Below, in pieces: positions 11,263 to 23,043 of a stretch of 30,080 nucleotides of DNA. The DNA is taken from positions 2,060 through 32,139 of the forward strand of contig JAIPMN010001372.1 in NCBI GenBank assembly GCA_020650975.1. The letters run 5' to 3'. Position 1 is the stretch's first letter; every line of letters begins with the position of its first letter. The notes beneath the pieces are model-generated. The model had not been told where the DNA came from. It saw nothing but the letters and a program-made list of their open reading frames with translations, and searched no databases. The stretch is from Apostichopus californicus. Taxonomy: Eukaryota; Echinodermata; Holothuroidea; Aspidochirotida; Stichopodidae. A program made the position numbers and the translations under genes.

Positions 11263-14200
11263 GTCATATATATTTTTACTATTCTACAGTTCACATGAAT
11301 TGCAATTTACAATGGCAAGGCAAAAGGAGAGATATTTATAGGTTGGAAAGTTTACATTCTAATATGGAAGGGCCACTTACAGTTTTACTTCTTTTTTTTT
11401 TTCTGTAATTCATTCCATATTATGCCTTCATATTTGATTCAATATACATCTTGTATGACATTCCCAGACAGCCGACATCACGTGACCTACATTATTTATT
11501 AAATAAAAATGTGCTTCTTTCGTTCATTTCTTTCTTTCTTGGAAAAAATAATATCAAACAACTAAACGTTTTTCCCAAATTAATTTTCGGGTCATGCATG
11601 CAACTAAATGTACAAGTATTCAGTTATACAATGCGTGACAATGATAAAAGTTGAAAATTGATTGATTCGATCACCAATATGACATTCCAGTTCATGGAAC
11701 GCAAAAACGGTCCCAAAATATGACATTGAATTGAATAAGACCGGTAATAATTTGCAATCTGTACACTACACCATTTTGGCAATATTCTTATAGATTTATC
11801 CAGAAACAACGTTAAAAAATGTCTCTAATGTAAACGAATATTTTCATGATCTTACTTTACTTCAAAGCTATATGACGAGTAATACGTTTTCTTAAACTTG
11901 TGACCCTTTCCACGTTAGAGCAGGATAGATATAGGTACATGTCTTTTGATATAACTCTTAGATATGCTTAACCTGCCACAAAATCTCAAATTCTTGCAAT
12001 ATACTCGTACCGGCCACGCCACCCCCCCCCCCATATCCCCTCCCCCTCCCCCTTTTAACATGATTTTTGCGTTTGGCTTCTTGTTATAGGCCGAGTCTTT
12101 TACAATAAGTTTTGTGATCAATCTTTAACAAACTATGTCCTTAAGGTAACGTTTTATCTATGATGACATAAGACAATATGCATCACAAATGAGTACGGGC
12201 TATGAATATTCAGTGATGTTGTTGCTAAAAATATATGCAGACTGCTCTATCACGTCATAATTCGTGTTTTCTCCGAATAGGTCCACTTCTAAGGCACACT
12301 GTTGTTAAGAATACTTCTTCTTTTGTTAAATTTTTCGAGGCCTGGCAACGGGATAAACTTGTGGGAGCCGGCCATGGCCCGCCAAAAACGTATAGATTAA
12401 TGAGTTGCATGCTACGGAGGTTACACCGTATTCATTACCACTGAACATCCGTAATAACATACCTGTGCTGGTAAATCCTAATAAATCACTGAATTGCTTC
12501 TGACTAAAGACTCAATCAAACTATCGAAAATTCGGCGTCTCATATTTGTATTTTATATTTATTTATTAATATATGCAGTTTTGTATTAGCGTTAAGTGTG
12601 TGCAAACCGAAAAAAAACTATACCTGCCAAATGAAAAACAAGTAAACATAGCAAAACAAAAGACACAAAGTCAATCAAAATCATTAACAAATTTTCTTGA
12701 TAATGTGACATTAAACTTAAAAGAAAATACATTGTTCATGAGATCGTAACTTTTTGGATAACATCTTTAATCAAACGCGTTTCTCACAGCTGCAGATATT
12801 AAAATACTAACAGATATTAACAATAACTAGCCATCACAATAAAAATTATACAGATGTGCAAAACTGTGAGTAAATGCCAAACGGCTAAGTTGAACAAAGC
12901 GAAATTTATACCAAAAAAAAGAATCGTAACTCGATCTTACCTTTGACAAAGCGGGCGATGACATCACATCAAAACTGTAAAACAAACATAAAAATAATGT
13001 CCCCAGGCACACCCGGTTTACGACTCTCGAATACCCCATCTTTCAAACAAGGGTTTATGCTGCAATCCACATCCAATAAATACTGCTAAAATATCCAGTG
13101 AGATCCTTTCTAGTACAGAAAAAAAACAGTATTCCTGTCTCAATTTGTTTTGCTTATTTTAATTTAAAAGTTGAATTTCATAACAGGTTGCTTGGGGGGT
13201 GTAGTTTCCATGCCCACGTACGTAACATGCGAAGCGTTTCCTCTACCCACTCAACTAATTTTCCAACTGAGTCTTGTTAAAGAAACCACGCGTTTTTTTA
13301 TTTTTTATTTATTAAAGAATCCTTTACGCGCTTACAAATCCTTGGAGAATTCTGAGGTTGACGAACCAATAAAGACAATTAATCCCACCGAGGCATAATA
13401 ATTCGCTTTTCACGTCTCTGACAACTTTCCAAGTGACAAGTTCATCTGACGACTGGACAACATGCCATGTAATATACTGTCGACGTTAGCACTTGTATCC
13501 TATAAGAGCAATCACCAGAAAGAGACAGATAGAGAGATAAGAAATGCGAGAAAGAGATTCCAATGGAGGTAACAAATTTACGATAACGAGATCTTTCCGG
13601 CAAACTTCTCCACTCTTCTAGCACCAGTACGTAATCTTTCGTTCCACACACTAGGAGCTAATCGAATTCGCTTCGTATGCTCTTACGAATTTGCTAAGAG
13701 TGTGAGGCTAAGCAAAGTGCTATGCCCTATATTACATAGCCTTCTCTGTTAGGCAATATAGTATCCCTACCGTATCATATGCCTCAAAGTCTCTTGACTT
13801 CAGAATGTCATCCGGACCAAGTCAAATATTTCCTATAAGAGTAGAGGTAAAATGTTGTAAGCAAACTTTTACGCTGTAATTGATTTGTAGTAACGCACCG
13901 CCTTAGCCTTAAGAATATCAGCGTCTGTCATTGGTTAACTTCCTTGTGACGTCGAGGGTAAAGGTGCACTGCTTTGTTATATCCTTTCTGAGTTGAACTT
14001 GGAAGCCTTTATATCGTATACACTGTGAACAGCGAAGTTCAAGTCGAACTAGATTGCTGATAGCTTCACAGTTATACACTTGTAATGCATCAATTCACTA
14101 TGACCAGATGACGGAATTGTCAGCTTACAACAGAACACGCTCCCACGTGTGTACGATACAACACATCGGGTTGTTAGGGCAATAATGTTTATGGATGAAC

Positions 14201-15780
14201 AGACAATAATACCAAGAATAAATCTTCGTCACCTATTGCGATGAATAGTGTCAGCAGTCTTTAACGTAGGCCTACTGGGTTCGACAATTGACTGAATATC
14301 ACAGCTCTTCTTAACACGATTGACGTACCAGGAAAAGGGATTGTCATTGTTTATGTAGTCAAGCTTTCGAAACGTCAATTCTACTCCTTAAACAATATCT
14401 TAACCTATATTTAGAACTTGTAAAATTATATTGTTTCAATCACAAAATCGTGTGACCTGCACCCCCGGCATTCCTCTCATAGCCGCGGCTAATCTTTTGT
14501 CGGTCCGAAGAATCCCCAAGTATTCAGCAATGATAACATAGTTCTAACTTTATCTCAAAAACGTTTGTGCTTCTAAATATATACTGCATGCTTATTTTTA
14601 CAAAGAGTATATTGTCTATACGTATAAATATAGCATAGCTTGATATCATGGATCCTCTATGCTGTATTGGCCCCAAATATGCTAGATATTCAATGGTCAC
14701 CATGGTCACCTTTGGTCAAAATTCTTAAACTGTTCTTATTTCCTCACTGGGACATTCAGTTATCTTGTTTGTTCCTTAAAATGTCTGAGAACAATTTGGA
14801 GAGAAAAGACCTCCGGGAAAGTACTTTTTGAAAACCTCTAGCAATTATAGCGTGCTATAATTTGGGGCTTATACTGACTACCTTTAAAATCTGGGTCAGT
14901 AGTGAACAAACAGCATGGCCCAGCTGGTAACTGACTGCTTCACTTATGTAACAATATATGTAAGACTGTGACTTTGAAGCAAGAGCAGCAGTACCCAATG
15001 TATTGTCTTTACAACTTAATCAATTACAAGATACTCCAAACACTAAGAAAATGACCCTTAAATGACAAAGAAGATGAGAGAGTAAAGAAGGGAGGAAATA
15101 GGGAAGAAGAGGATGACAGAGTCCACCCATGGAGAGCCAAACATGCAACATTTCACTTTACCACAATAGCAAAACTTACCAGCTTTCCAATTAGAACTTA
15201 AACCTTTTAAAGTAAAAAATGAAACTTGACTGTACAAAATTGACAGTATAAACAAAGAAATCATGACTAAAAGCATTAATAATACGGAAAATTCAACCTG
15301 ATAGTCAGCAATGACTGACGATGCTATAACATAACAACAATACCCACACACTGACTGATCAATTTGAACAACACGTTAAAATGGAAATTTTGAAAACATG
15401 TGTCGAATATTTCGGAACATACCGTGGATTATATCGGAGGCCTAATGCCTTAGGACTGTAGCGTAGGTCTAATGTGTTATTTTTGTATTTATACGTCTTG
15501 AATTTGCCATGATCGATTCGGTTACCAACTAACGTTATAGTACATACAGGCTGCAAATAATATACCTATGATTTGCTCACGTTAGGCTAGCTAGCTCGTT
15601 CGTGTTAACGAAAGCTTCAGTGTGCGTAATAAATATCTTTGTACGTCTATTAAGAGCTTATTTTTCGTCTTTTGAAGGTTTTGATTGGCAGTTATCGTTA
15701 TAAAGGAAATGGCTTAAACGCAGTGGCTCAGTTACATCTAGTAGAATAGGCCTAGTAGTACATCAATGTACGTATAAAAT
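11263..15780. other. Long non-coding stretch
   Basis: Only short frames (60-97 codons), none recognisable. A C run lies at 12022-12032 beside C-rich sequence to about 12054. A purine-rich patch lies at about 15066-15120. No transposon termini, tRNA-like boxes or tandem arrays were found. It could be intron or intergenic DNA. Confidence 0.5.
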
Positions 15781-15807
15781 GAGCTAAACAGGCGGTTTGT
15801 CATTGTC

Positions 15808-15862
15808 TGACGTCACGTGATAGGGATGATTTGATTGGTGATTTTAAAATATGTATAAAAAA
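15808..15862 (+). promoter_or_regulatory. Promoter-like cluster: CRE/E-box, inverted CCAAT, TATA
   Basis: A full CRE palindrome TGACGTCA (15808-15815) overlaps an E-box CACGTG (15814-15819). It is followed by GATTGGT, an inverted CCAAT box (about 15833-15839), and a TATA-like TATAAAAAAG (about 15853-15862). Order and spacing resemble a compact polymerase II promoter. No downstream coding sequence is recognisable, so the target could be a non-coding RNA, a distant exon, or nothing. Each motif alone is weak evidence. Confidence 0.25.
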
Positions 15863-18800
15863 GCAGTGGTGCATGTGCATGCATAATTGTTTGGGCCAAC
15901 AATATTGTCAATATTTCGAATAGGTCAAGTACTCGTTAATTAGGGTTCGCCGAGGTAAAATACTATCACAGTAATCTCTATTTCATCAAGCAATTCATTT
16001 TCACAAGTTGCTGATATGTAAATGAATGTAAGTGACAATGGAATGCTAAACATTCCAGATAAACGCAATATGGACCTTTAATTAGCCGTGTGACCTTTCA
16101 AAGTAGGCTATAGGTTTAGCGTACCACTGTCAGGACGTTCGCTTCGGACGGTTAATGATAACCATTAAAGTCCCCGGTGATCACCTCCTGGCTTGATTTA
16201 ATTCTCATGGGATTTGGAAAAGTCTTGGAGACGGTCGAAAGCCTACTACGTCACGTAAGTCCGTTGATTAGTATATATAGTCTCTTTAAAACCGTTTTTT
16301 TTTGGCCAAGTTATTTCAGCATTAGGTACAAGACGTTTTATAAAACCTGTTGTTTACTTCTTAGACCAAGTTTGAATTGCTTCCAATGCAACCCCCCCCC
16401 CCCCCCAATCATAGCTGTCCTGATGAGAACGTATAAACGTTATCGACAGTTTCGGCTGCGGTGGTAGCTTTGGCCGTATAATTAAACATCAGTTACCGAA
16501 TGTAGAGAATACACACGCGAATTGAAGTCTTCATTACGCGCCTTGTCTAGATGTTTTAACATTACCCTGCATGCATCTAGGCTTTAACATCAGTACATAA
16601 CCCAGTGTTGTGTTCATATTCTTCTGGTCCACGCGTTATGCATGTTTCCATGGTAAGTGGTTTTCGTTGCTATGATAATGTTGTTATACTACAAAGCACA
16701 ACAACAACAGATTTGTGATCACGCCTCAATTTTTCCTTCCTTTTCACTGACGTGATGAATACCAGATGTAGCCTATATATTAACAAGTTACTGTCTGCGA
16801 TCTATCAAAATAACAATACTTAAAGGACCCCCAATGAACCGAGTCTCTTTAGTAAACCTGGTCAAACGATATAGAGTCGGGATATCCTTACAGCAATGAG
16901 TTCGCTTATGAGACACAGCTGTGGGCGGACGGATAATTACACAGTTTGTTCTGACAATCTGTTGCAATGATAGTGCGGGCTAGATATATGGGAGATATTA
17001 GATATACCATAAACCCTATATTAGTAACGAACTACGCTGCGACGAAAATATCAAAGCCTCAACTCTTTATAATTTAATGTGCCATATCAGTTGACATACT
17101 GAGTGGAATTAACAAATGGGCGCCATATTAACATGGTGGTCTCGTAAATAAATAATGGAACCTAGCTTCGAGCCCGAAAAGAGCTGTGTGGGCAAATATT
17201 TCTGGAAAGGACACATGTGTTCCTTACTTGATACACTGTCACAGACGGATAACGCTTTAAAACCGAGAGAAAAAAAAAGGAATAGTGCGAAAACGATATT
17301 CTTCACCATTTCAAATCGATGGTCCTTTGCAATGAAATTAAGCCAGAGAATATATTACTGTGCAGTGGAATAACTGATCAGCTGGGGTGCTGGGAACCCC
17401 AGTCAAATACATGCCCCACAAATACATTGGTGGGCTAAAAAAAATGGACGAAACTTACAAAATGCATTTAAAGGCTCAGTTAAACCAGTTCGCGATTGAC
17501 GATGATCCGTAATTGACAGTAATTCTCAAATTAATACCAGCTAATTGCGTCTCAAGTTAAATATTATCCTATCATTGTGCTTGCTGTCATTGCTACGAGG
17601 CCTCCATACCCCTCCCCTCGCCACACAAGCTACTTAACGCGATGATCTGCTACCATGCTTGTTATATCATGTGTACGGTTTATAACTTTATATTATCGTT
17701 ATATCGACCGTCCGAAGTTAATTCCATATTGTTACTTGGAAGCTGCAGTTATTATGAAATATTTTTCAACAATTTCAACATATCATGTGTGAACTCACAC
17801 AGACTGATCAGTCGTTAGAATAGGCCTAACCGAAATATTGTTTCCAACGACTATACATATTTAAGCCGATTAATGTAATAAAACTGATGGGCTATGGCGC
17901 TGGACAGACAGTTTGGTAGTGGCTGTATGAATGAACCCTAAGTCGATGAAACTGAGCTTCATATACAACTTTACTTGAATAATATTATAGTAAACAATAG
18001 ACAATGAGATAGTTTAAACTGTACCGTTGAAAGAATAGACCAAACCAAAATGAGATCTTCGACAAAATAATTGAAAGGAAGAAATACTGAACCTAAATTG
18101 CCCAAATCCCATCGCTCTACATTTTAGGCATTTGACCTCATACTGAATTGCAGCATGAAACTTGCAGCTTTAGAGCTCCACAACTTACAAATATATTACA
18201 GGTGCGTATTGTAATCATTAGTTCGTGTAGTTAAGACTGGAAATAATACCCTCTGATAAAATTCAAGTATCCTGGAGCAATAGTTTAGGAGCAATTTATC
18301 GCTAAAAATAGCCCAGTTTTATGCGAAATATACCAAACTTGAATATGTTGGCACTTTTAAGTTGACCTTACTCCACAAGACAAAGCTTTTACAGCCCCCC
18401 CCCCCCCCATATTATGGAATAGAGTCTATAGGCCATTGTATTACAGAAAGTTACAAGTATGTATAATTGCTGAGGAGTCAGACCTCATAAAACAAGAAAA
18501 TGCCAAAATGCCACGGTGGCGACAAATTGCGGAATTTTAAAGTGTGATAAATCGGCCAAGTTTGAAGCAATGTAACTAAAATGTTCAGAATATGCTTATT
18601 TCATGGTTCTCTAATCATGCAATGAGGGTGGTAATTTTGGAGAGGGTCCAGCAACAGCCATCCGTGATTTGTCACACTGACCTCCACCACCCAACACCTA
18701 CCCCCACCTCCTCCGCAAAGTAGGGTACTCTGAATAGTCTCCACTTAATTATTGTATAGATTTTGAAGAGTTAAACTAAACGAGTGATTAATCAGTATAG

Positions 18801-20860
18801 TGAGTATAGTTTAAACTTGAGCGACAATTTCAACAAAATTCAAAGGTTTGTTGTTGCTGACAAATATTGATATTGTAACCTGAGAGGCTCGTCGGCCCCA
18901 CGCGCCTCCCCCCACCCCCTCATCCTCGTAGTACCCACTGATCCCGTCTCAAAAACCAACAACAAACAAACAACATTAAAGACAAAAAAATCTGGTTGTT
19001 ATCTTAGTAGATAAATGTGATTCTACCGAATAATGATAAATAAGGCGTGCTCCGTTTCTATCCGGGCTCAGAGAAAACTAACACACACATACACCCACCC
19101 ACAAGAGGTCGATTGTTTTGATGAAAAATAGGATTCTGCAGAATCGTTAGAATAAGGAACATTTTATCTAGGAATTGAGAATCAAAATACCCTGAATATT
19201 ACCTTACTAGAACATGATTGATAGCTAACATTCCGGATGATTTTTTGTCTAAAAAGGAAGAAAAAGATCATGTCACATTAATGTAGAATTAAACCTATAA
19301 GTATCATAAATCTTTCACCAGGTATATGTCGCGATGAAAGATTTATGTATTGAAGTTTTCGTCGCCATTCTTGATCTTGTAACCTTCTTTAAAAAAAAAA
19401 GAATCTAAGGGGGTCATACCTCTTTCGGATCCTTGTGACATGGACTGTCCTTATTTATGAACCCGGATAACTCTTTTTGCGGTGGGAAACCAAAATTTTG
19501 AGGAAATTCACTCGAGGGCCCCTGTGATCGCGGTGCCTGATTCTTAGTCGTTTAATGTACAGATTTATGTTCAAAGCCAGTGACCCTTCATGAGCAAGAT
19601 GTATATTACGAACGAGAGAATGTTTTAGAGACATTCACATGATGACGAATACGTCCCGTGTGACACAAACACACACGTACAGGCTGTTACACAAACATGA
19701 ACGGGTAAGTAATTTATTGCTTATTAAGAATAACAAAAGAATCATTACCTAGAAAGTGATTTTAATAAATATTTATACAGATGTATTGTTTGGGTATTGC
19801 GCGACACGGTCGTCTGCCCTTTGAAACATAAACTCACAAATCTTCATATTCGCTATTATATTTATAGGCTACATGTAATCGGTAAAAATATATTTTGACT
19901 GAATATATATATAATAAAAATATTTCTTGTATGCAATGAAAGCTAGCATGTAAACAATATTATGATTCATTTGAGCTTTCTGCTACCGTGTTTGTCCAAA
20001 AAAAAGGGGGGGGGGGAGAAGAAAACAATATTCGAATGATTAGACTGGTTTTTAAAAACAACTACAAATTTCCTTCTAGTTTGGTTTAGGTGATTCATAC
20101 ATTTCATCCCAATAGACAACAAAATGTAAAGCATAAGGTTATTATGATAAACAAAACAACTGCTACTGAAAACAACAATGTAAGTTTTTGCTTTCGCAAA
20201 ATCATTTATCCACAGGAAAATATAACTATTACAAACACAGGTTTTTTACAGGATTTCAAATGCCGGGGTAGGGGGAGGATGGGGATTCTAAAAACGCCGG
20301 AGACTAATAAAGGATTTTATAAGGGGATGAGGCTCAAGGGGTCGGTAACTTTAGCTATAAACGCAATACAGAAATACTCTTCATATTTTGGCTTGAGGCT
20401 GAAATGTGGTTTTACACCTAACTGATTTACACCTAAATGATCCGGGCTGAACGTAAAAAAAAATCCTGAATGAACCACCCCCCCCCCGACTGATAAGCCC
20501 ACCGCCGTTCTTTTCCCCTGTAGTTACAGTTGTATGTGTAATAAATTCGAATCGCAGAGAATATTAATAAGTCAGCAAATATTTCAAATTTCATGGACAA
20601 CTCATGATCAACATTAAAATAGGAAAGTAAAGCGTCTACCATGGTGACTTTATATAGATACCATTCTCTGTGATCAACTTCCTTGTGTAGGTATATTACC
20701 AAGGATTTAGCTTATCAGGTAAAAATATTTAAAATTCAAGCAACCGTATCTAGAGTTAGGAACAAGATGTCATTGAGATGCAGTTTTCAACAGTCTAGAA
20801 ACTTTGTGTCTTAATATATAGCCTGACATAGGCTATGAAGTGTCTCATTGTCTGTGCTAT
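15863..20860. other. Long non-coding stretch with poly-C/poly-G runs
   Basis: Holds C runs at 16392-16406 (15) and 18395-18408 (14), a G run at 20006-20016 and a C run at 20478-20487. C-rich patches lie near 18675-18717 and 18897-18922. A perfect 7-bp hairpin CTGGGGT/ACCCCAG lies at 17382-17402. Frames up to 111 codons (20090-20425) are unrecognised. No transposon boundaries were found. Confidence 0.5.
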
Positions 20861-20865
20861 TATTC

Positions 20866-20879
20866 GTTGCCATGGTAAT
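20866..20879. promoter_or_regulatory. RFX X-box-like palindrome
   Basis: GTTGCCATGGTAAT differs from the symmetrical RFX consensus GTTNCCATGGNAAC only in the last base. Similar sites occur at 9826-9839 and 16644-16657. RFX factors control ciliary genes in animals, but there is no gene here to link it to, so function is unproven. Confidence 0.25.
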
Positions 20880-22117
20880 GTTATGAAATGGTGTGGAACA
20901 AATTTTGAGGGAATATTAACCGATTACACACATTAAACTTTCACCTTTTTTCACTTACTGCCTTTTGCGTCATAGGAGGTATACCGTTTACCAGCCTTTG
21001 GGAATGGCCTTCACCTCTACAATGAACCCGGATAAATTACTTAATCTATCAAACCGGTATTTAGAAAGGCTAAAATAATTAGGTAAAAGGCATTCATTTA
21101 AAAAAAAGAAAATATACTTTACCGCGAATTGGTACAAGGACGCTAAATATTTTGCACTTAGTTGAAAGGTAGATTAATTCCCTCATTGGTCGCCAATAAA
21201 TAAGAGTGTCGAACTCTCAATAGGAGGTCCCTCTGGATTACAAGAAGGGATATAGTTGTATAGTGAGTCCTTAATCGTTCGTCTTCTAACATAGTTGGCT
21301 GTACTCGGACTCGCCCCAACGATAGTCTATTTGTACTCGTAAAGCCTTGAATACTCTAACTGGAGGTGGTTTACAAATGTATGTATAGGCCTTGACATAT
21401 CAAAGAAGAACGAAATCTAAGTATCCTCGCGAAAATTGCATAAAAATCCTATGTACTGCATTTGAGATATCGTCCGTTTGTTCTTGTACTTTCTACCGTA
21501 GATAGAATTGAAGCAAAATGGTGTGACGTCATAGATGCACACTGACCAAACTGTTTTATTTTGGTTTATTGCTCAATATGTTGTTTTGATCCGTGATTGG
21601 ATAGGGTTGATTGTTTGCCTTAAGAAGATTGAAGTTTTTGACGTATATGTTACGAAGTCAGACAGAAGTAAATTATAGGCGGCATGTTTTAATTAACGGT
21701 TGAAAATCAAAGTCATTTCAGCAAAAGTGTCCAAATCCGGTAAAGTATAAGGCAGGTTTTAACGGTTGAAAAGTGATAGGAAACATACCTGAATAGGATT
21801 CCACAGGTGATATTGTTAGCTCGGCCTTTAACCGGATCTTGTGTAACATGGCTTTTGTTCTGATGGTAAGATTCCACAGATGCAAAACAATGGGTGAGCC
21901 AGGTGTGTGATGATGCTCTTGCGCAATATGTCTTTTAAAGTAAACATGTTTACAAACTTGTGAAGATAACGCAGAAACTTTTGAACATCTTAAACGTTCC
22001 AATACATGTGATAAAGGTACAGTATGGACACACCATTGGTCGGAGTACAAAGTTAGATGCAAATTTGAAAGAAAAACAAAACATTTATTTATCAGTGTGC
22101 ATCAATATACTATCCTT
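20880..22117. other. Non-coding DNA
   Basis: A 114-codon minus frame (21718-22062) is the longest non-repetitive frame in the window but matches no family I know. There is a small imperfect direct duplication around GTTTTAA..CGGTTGAAAA (near 21685-21705 and 21755-21772). A CRE palindrome TGACGTCA lies at 21524-21531. Confidence 0.45.
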
Positions 22118-22353
22118 TTTTATACAACACCTAATTATATTCCGGCCATTTGATTGGTCAATTGCTCGTCGATTGCATGCAAAATCCGCTCTATTCCACT
22201 CTATGAAATAGAACCATGGGTTATACTTTTTTGATAGCACTTTTTTCAATGGTAAGAGAGCAGAGAAACCTGTCTGGTCAAGACAATCTGTTGCATGAGT
22301 GCATTTTACCCATCTATAATACAAATATCCAATTTGGAAGGTGTTGTATAAAA
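22118..22353. repeat. 15-bp inverted repeat pair (possible MITE ends)
   Basis: TTTTATACAACACCT (22118-22132) is exactly mirrored by AGGTGTTGTATAAAA (22339-22353), about 236 bp end to end. The enclosed DNA has no coding signal. No target duplication is clear at either edge. It may be a small DNA transposon or an internal part of a larger repeat that also includes the palindrome at 22384-22489. Confidence 0.5.
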
Positions 22354-22383
22354 CAAATAATGAATGGTTTCCATTCGTGCAAT

Positions 22384-22489
22384 AGTGCAAATATTTTATT
22401 CGTTACAAGATGTAATTTGTTCCATTCAACGAGGCGCAGCCGAGTTAAAATGGAACATTCCATCTTTCAACTCATGAAATATTTGCACT
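22384..22489. repeat. 106-bp imperfect palindrome (foldback)
   Basis: The outer arms AGTGCAAATATTT (22384-22396) and AAATATTTGCACT (22477-22489) are perfectly complementary. Inner blocks GTTCCATT (22419-22426) and a matching AATGGAAC (22449-22456) extend the pairing, with a small central loop around GAGGCGCAGCCGAG. A transcript would fold into a stem of about 45 bp with mismatches. It has the look of a mobile foldback or a terminal domain of one; the family is unknown to me. Confidence 0.7.
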
Positions 22490-22604
22490 ATACGGCGTCA
22501 ACGCGGATAGAGCTTTGTACTCGTGTTAGTAGCATATACTGATCGATATCATGGGTAATAATATACTTCAGTGCGTGTACTCATATAGTGTTGTACAAAA
22601 ATGT

Positions 22605-23043
22605 CTTAATTATAATAAATTAATAATAAATTGAACTTATAAAGCGCTAAAATCTACGGAGTATTCAATAGCGCTGTACAACCCTAATAAAACGCCAACT
22701 TGAAAAAATGAGTCTTCAAACAAGACTTGAACTGACTGAGAGTGGGAGAACTCCGCACAGATATGGGCAGACCATTCCAGAGCTTGGGCCCGGCTGATGG
22801 AAAGGCACGGTCGCCATAGGTTTTCAGTTTAGTTCTGGGAACAGTGAGAGTGAGTGTATTACTAGAACGCAAGGTATAACGAGTATTGACCTGGAAGGAC
22901 AGATCGTCCGACAAATAGGCGGGTGCCATTCCATGAATGCACTTATACACTAGGAGCAGTACTTTGAAATTAATTCTGAATTCAACAGGCAACCAGTGCA
23001 AAAAGTGGAGGATACTCAACGATGGTGTGTTTTATCCAATTAC
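22605..23043 (-). mobile_element. 5'-truncated LINE (L2/CR1/Rex1-like)
   Basis: The minus strand carries the C-terminal coding end of a non-LTR retrotransposon (23043 down to 22684). A short 3' UTR with two AGCGCT words and GCGCTTTATAA follows, then an A/T tail of TTATTA and TAATTTATTATAATT type (about 22635 down to 22605). Abrupt loss of homology beyond about 23043 is the usual 5' truncation of LINE copies. Endonuclease and catalytic reverse transcriptase domains are absent, so it is inactive. No convincing target duplication was seen. Confidence 0.8.
22684..23043 (-). pseudogene. LINE ORF2 C-terminal fragment
   Basis: The readable protein includes LHWLPVEFRINFKVLLLVYKC, IHGMAPAYLSD, RYTLRSSNTL, VPRTKLKTYGDRAF and GPKLWNGLPISVR, and ends LKTHFFKLAFY before a TAG at 22686-22684. 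This is the conserved region after the reverse transcriptase catalytic core in L2, CR1 and Rex1/Babar-type elements, where HWLPV.FRI, YLS, VPR...K..GDRAF..A.PKLWN.LP and F...LKTH.F..AF recur. The frame is open back to about 23043 (TPSLSILHF upstream of LHWLPV), with no frameshift in the preserved part, so the copy is fairly young. The internal ATG is not a true start. The YADD catalytic box lies upstream of the break and is missing. Confidence 0.85.

Noticed and set aside
20090-20425. 111-codon plus-strand frame
   Set aside because: No family resemblance; it overlaps an unrelated minus frame and G-rich DNA, so probably a chance frame.
21718-22062. 114-codon minus-strand frame, longest non-repetitive frame in the window
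   Set aside because: No recognisable family, and length within chance expectation for 30 kb on two strands.
22216-22542. 108-codon plus-strand frame overlapping a 101-codon minus frame
   Set aside because: Both run through the inverted repeats, and neither resembles a transposase or other protein.
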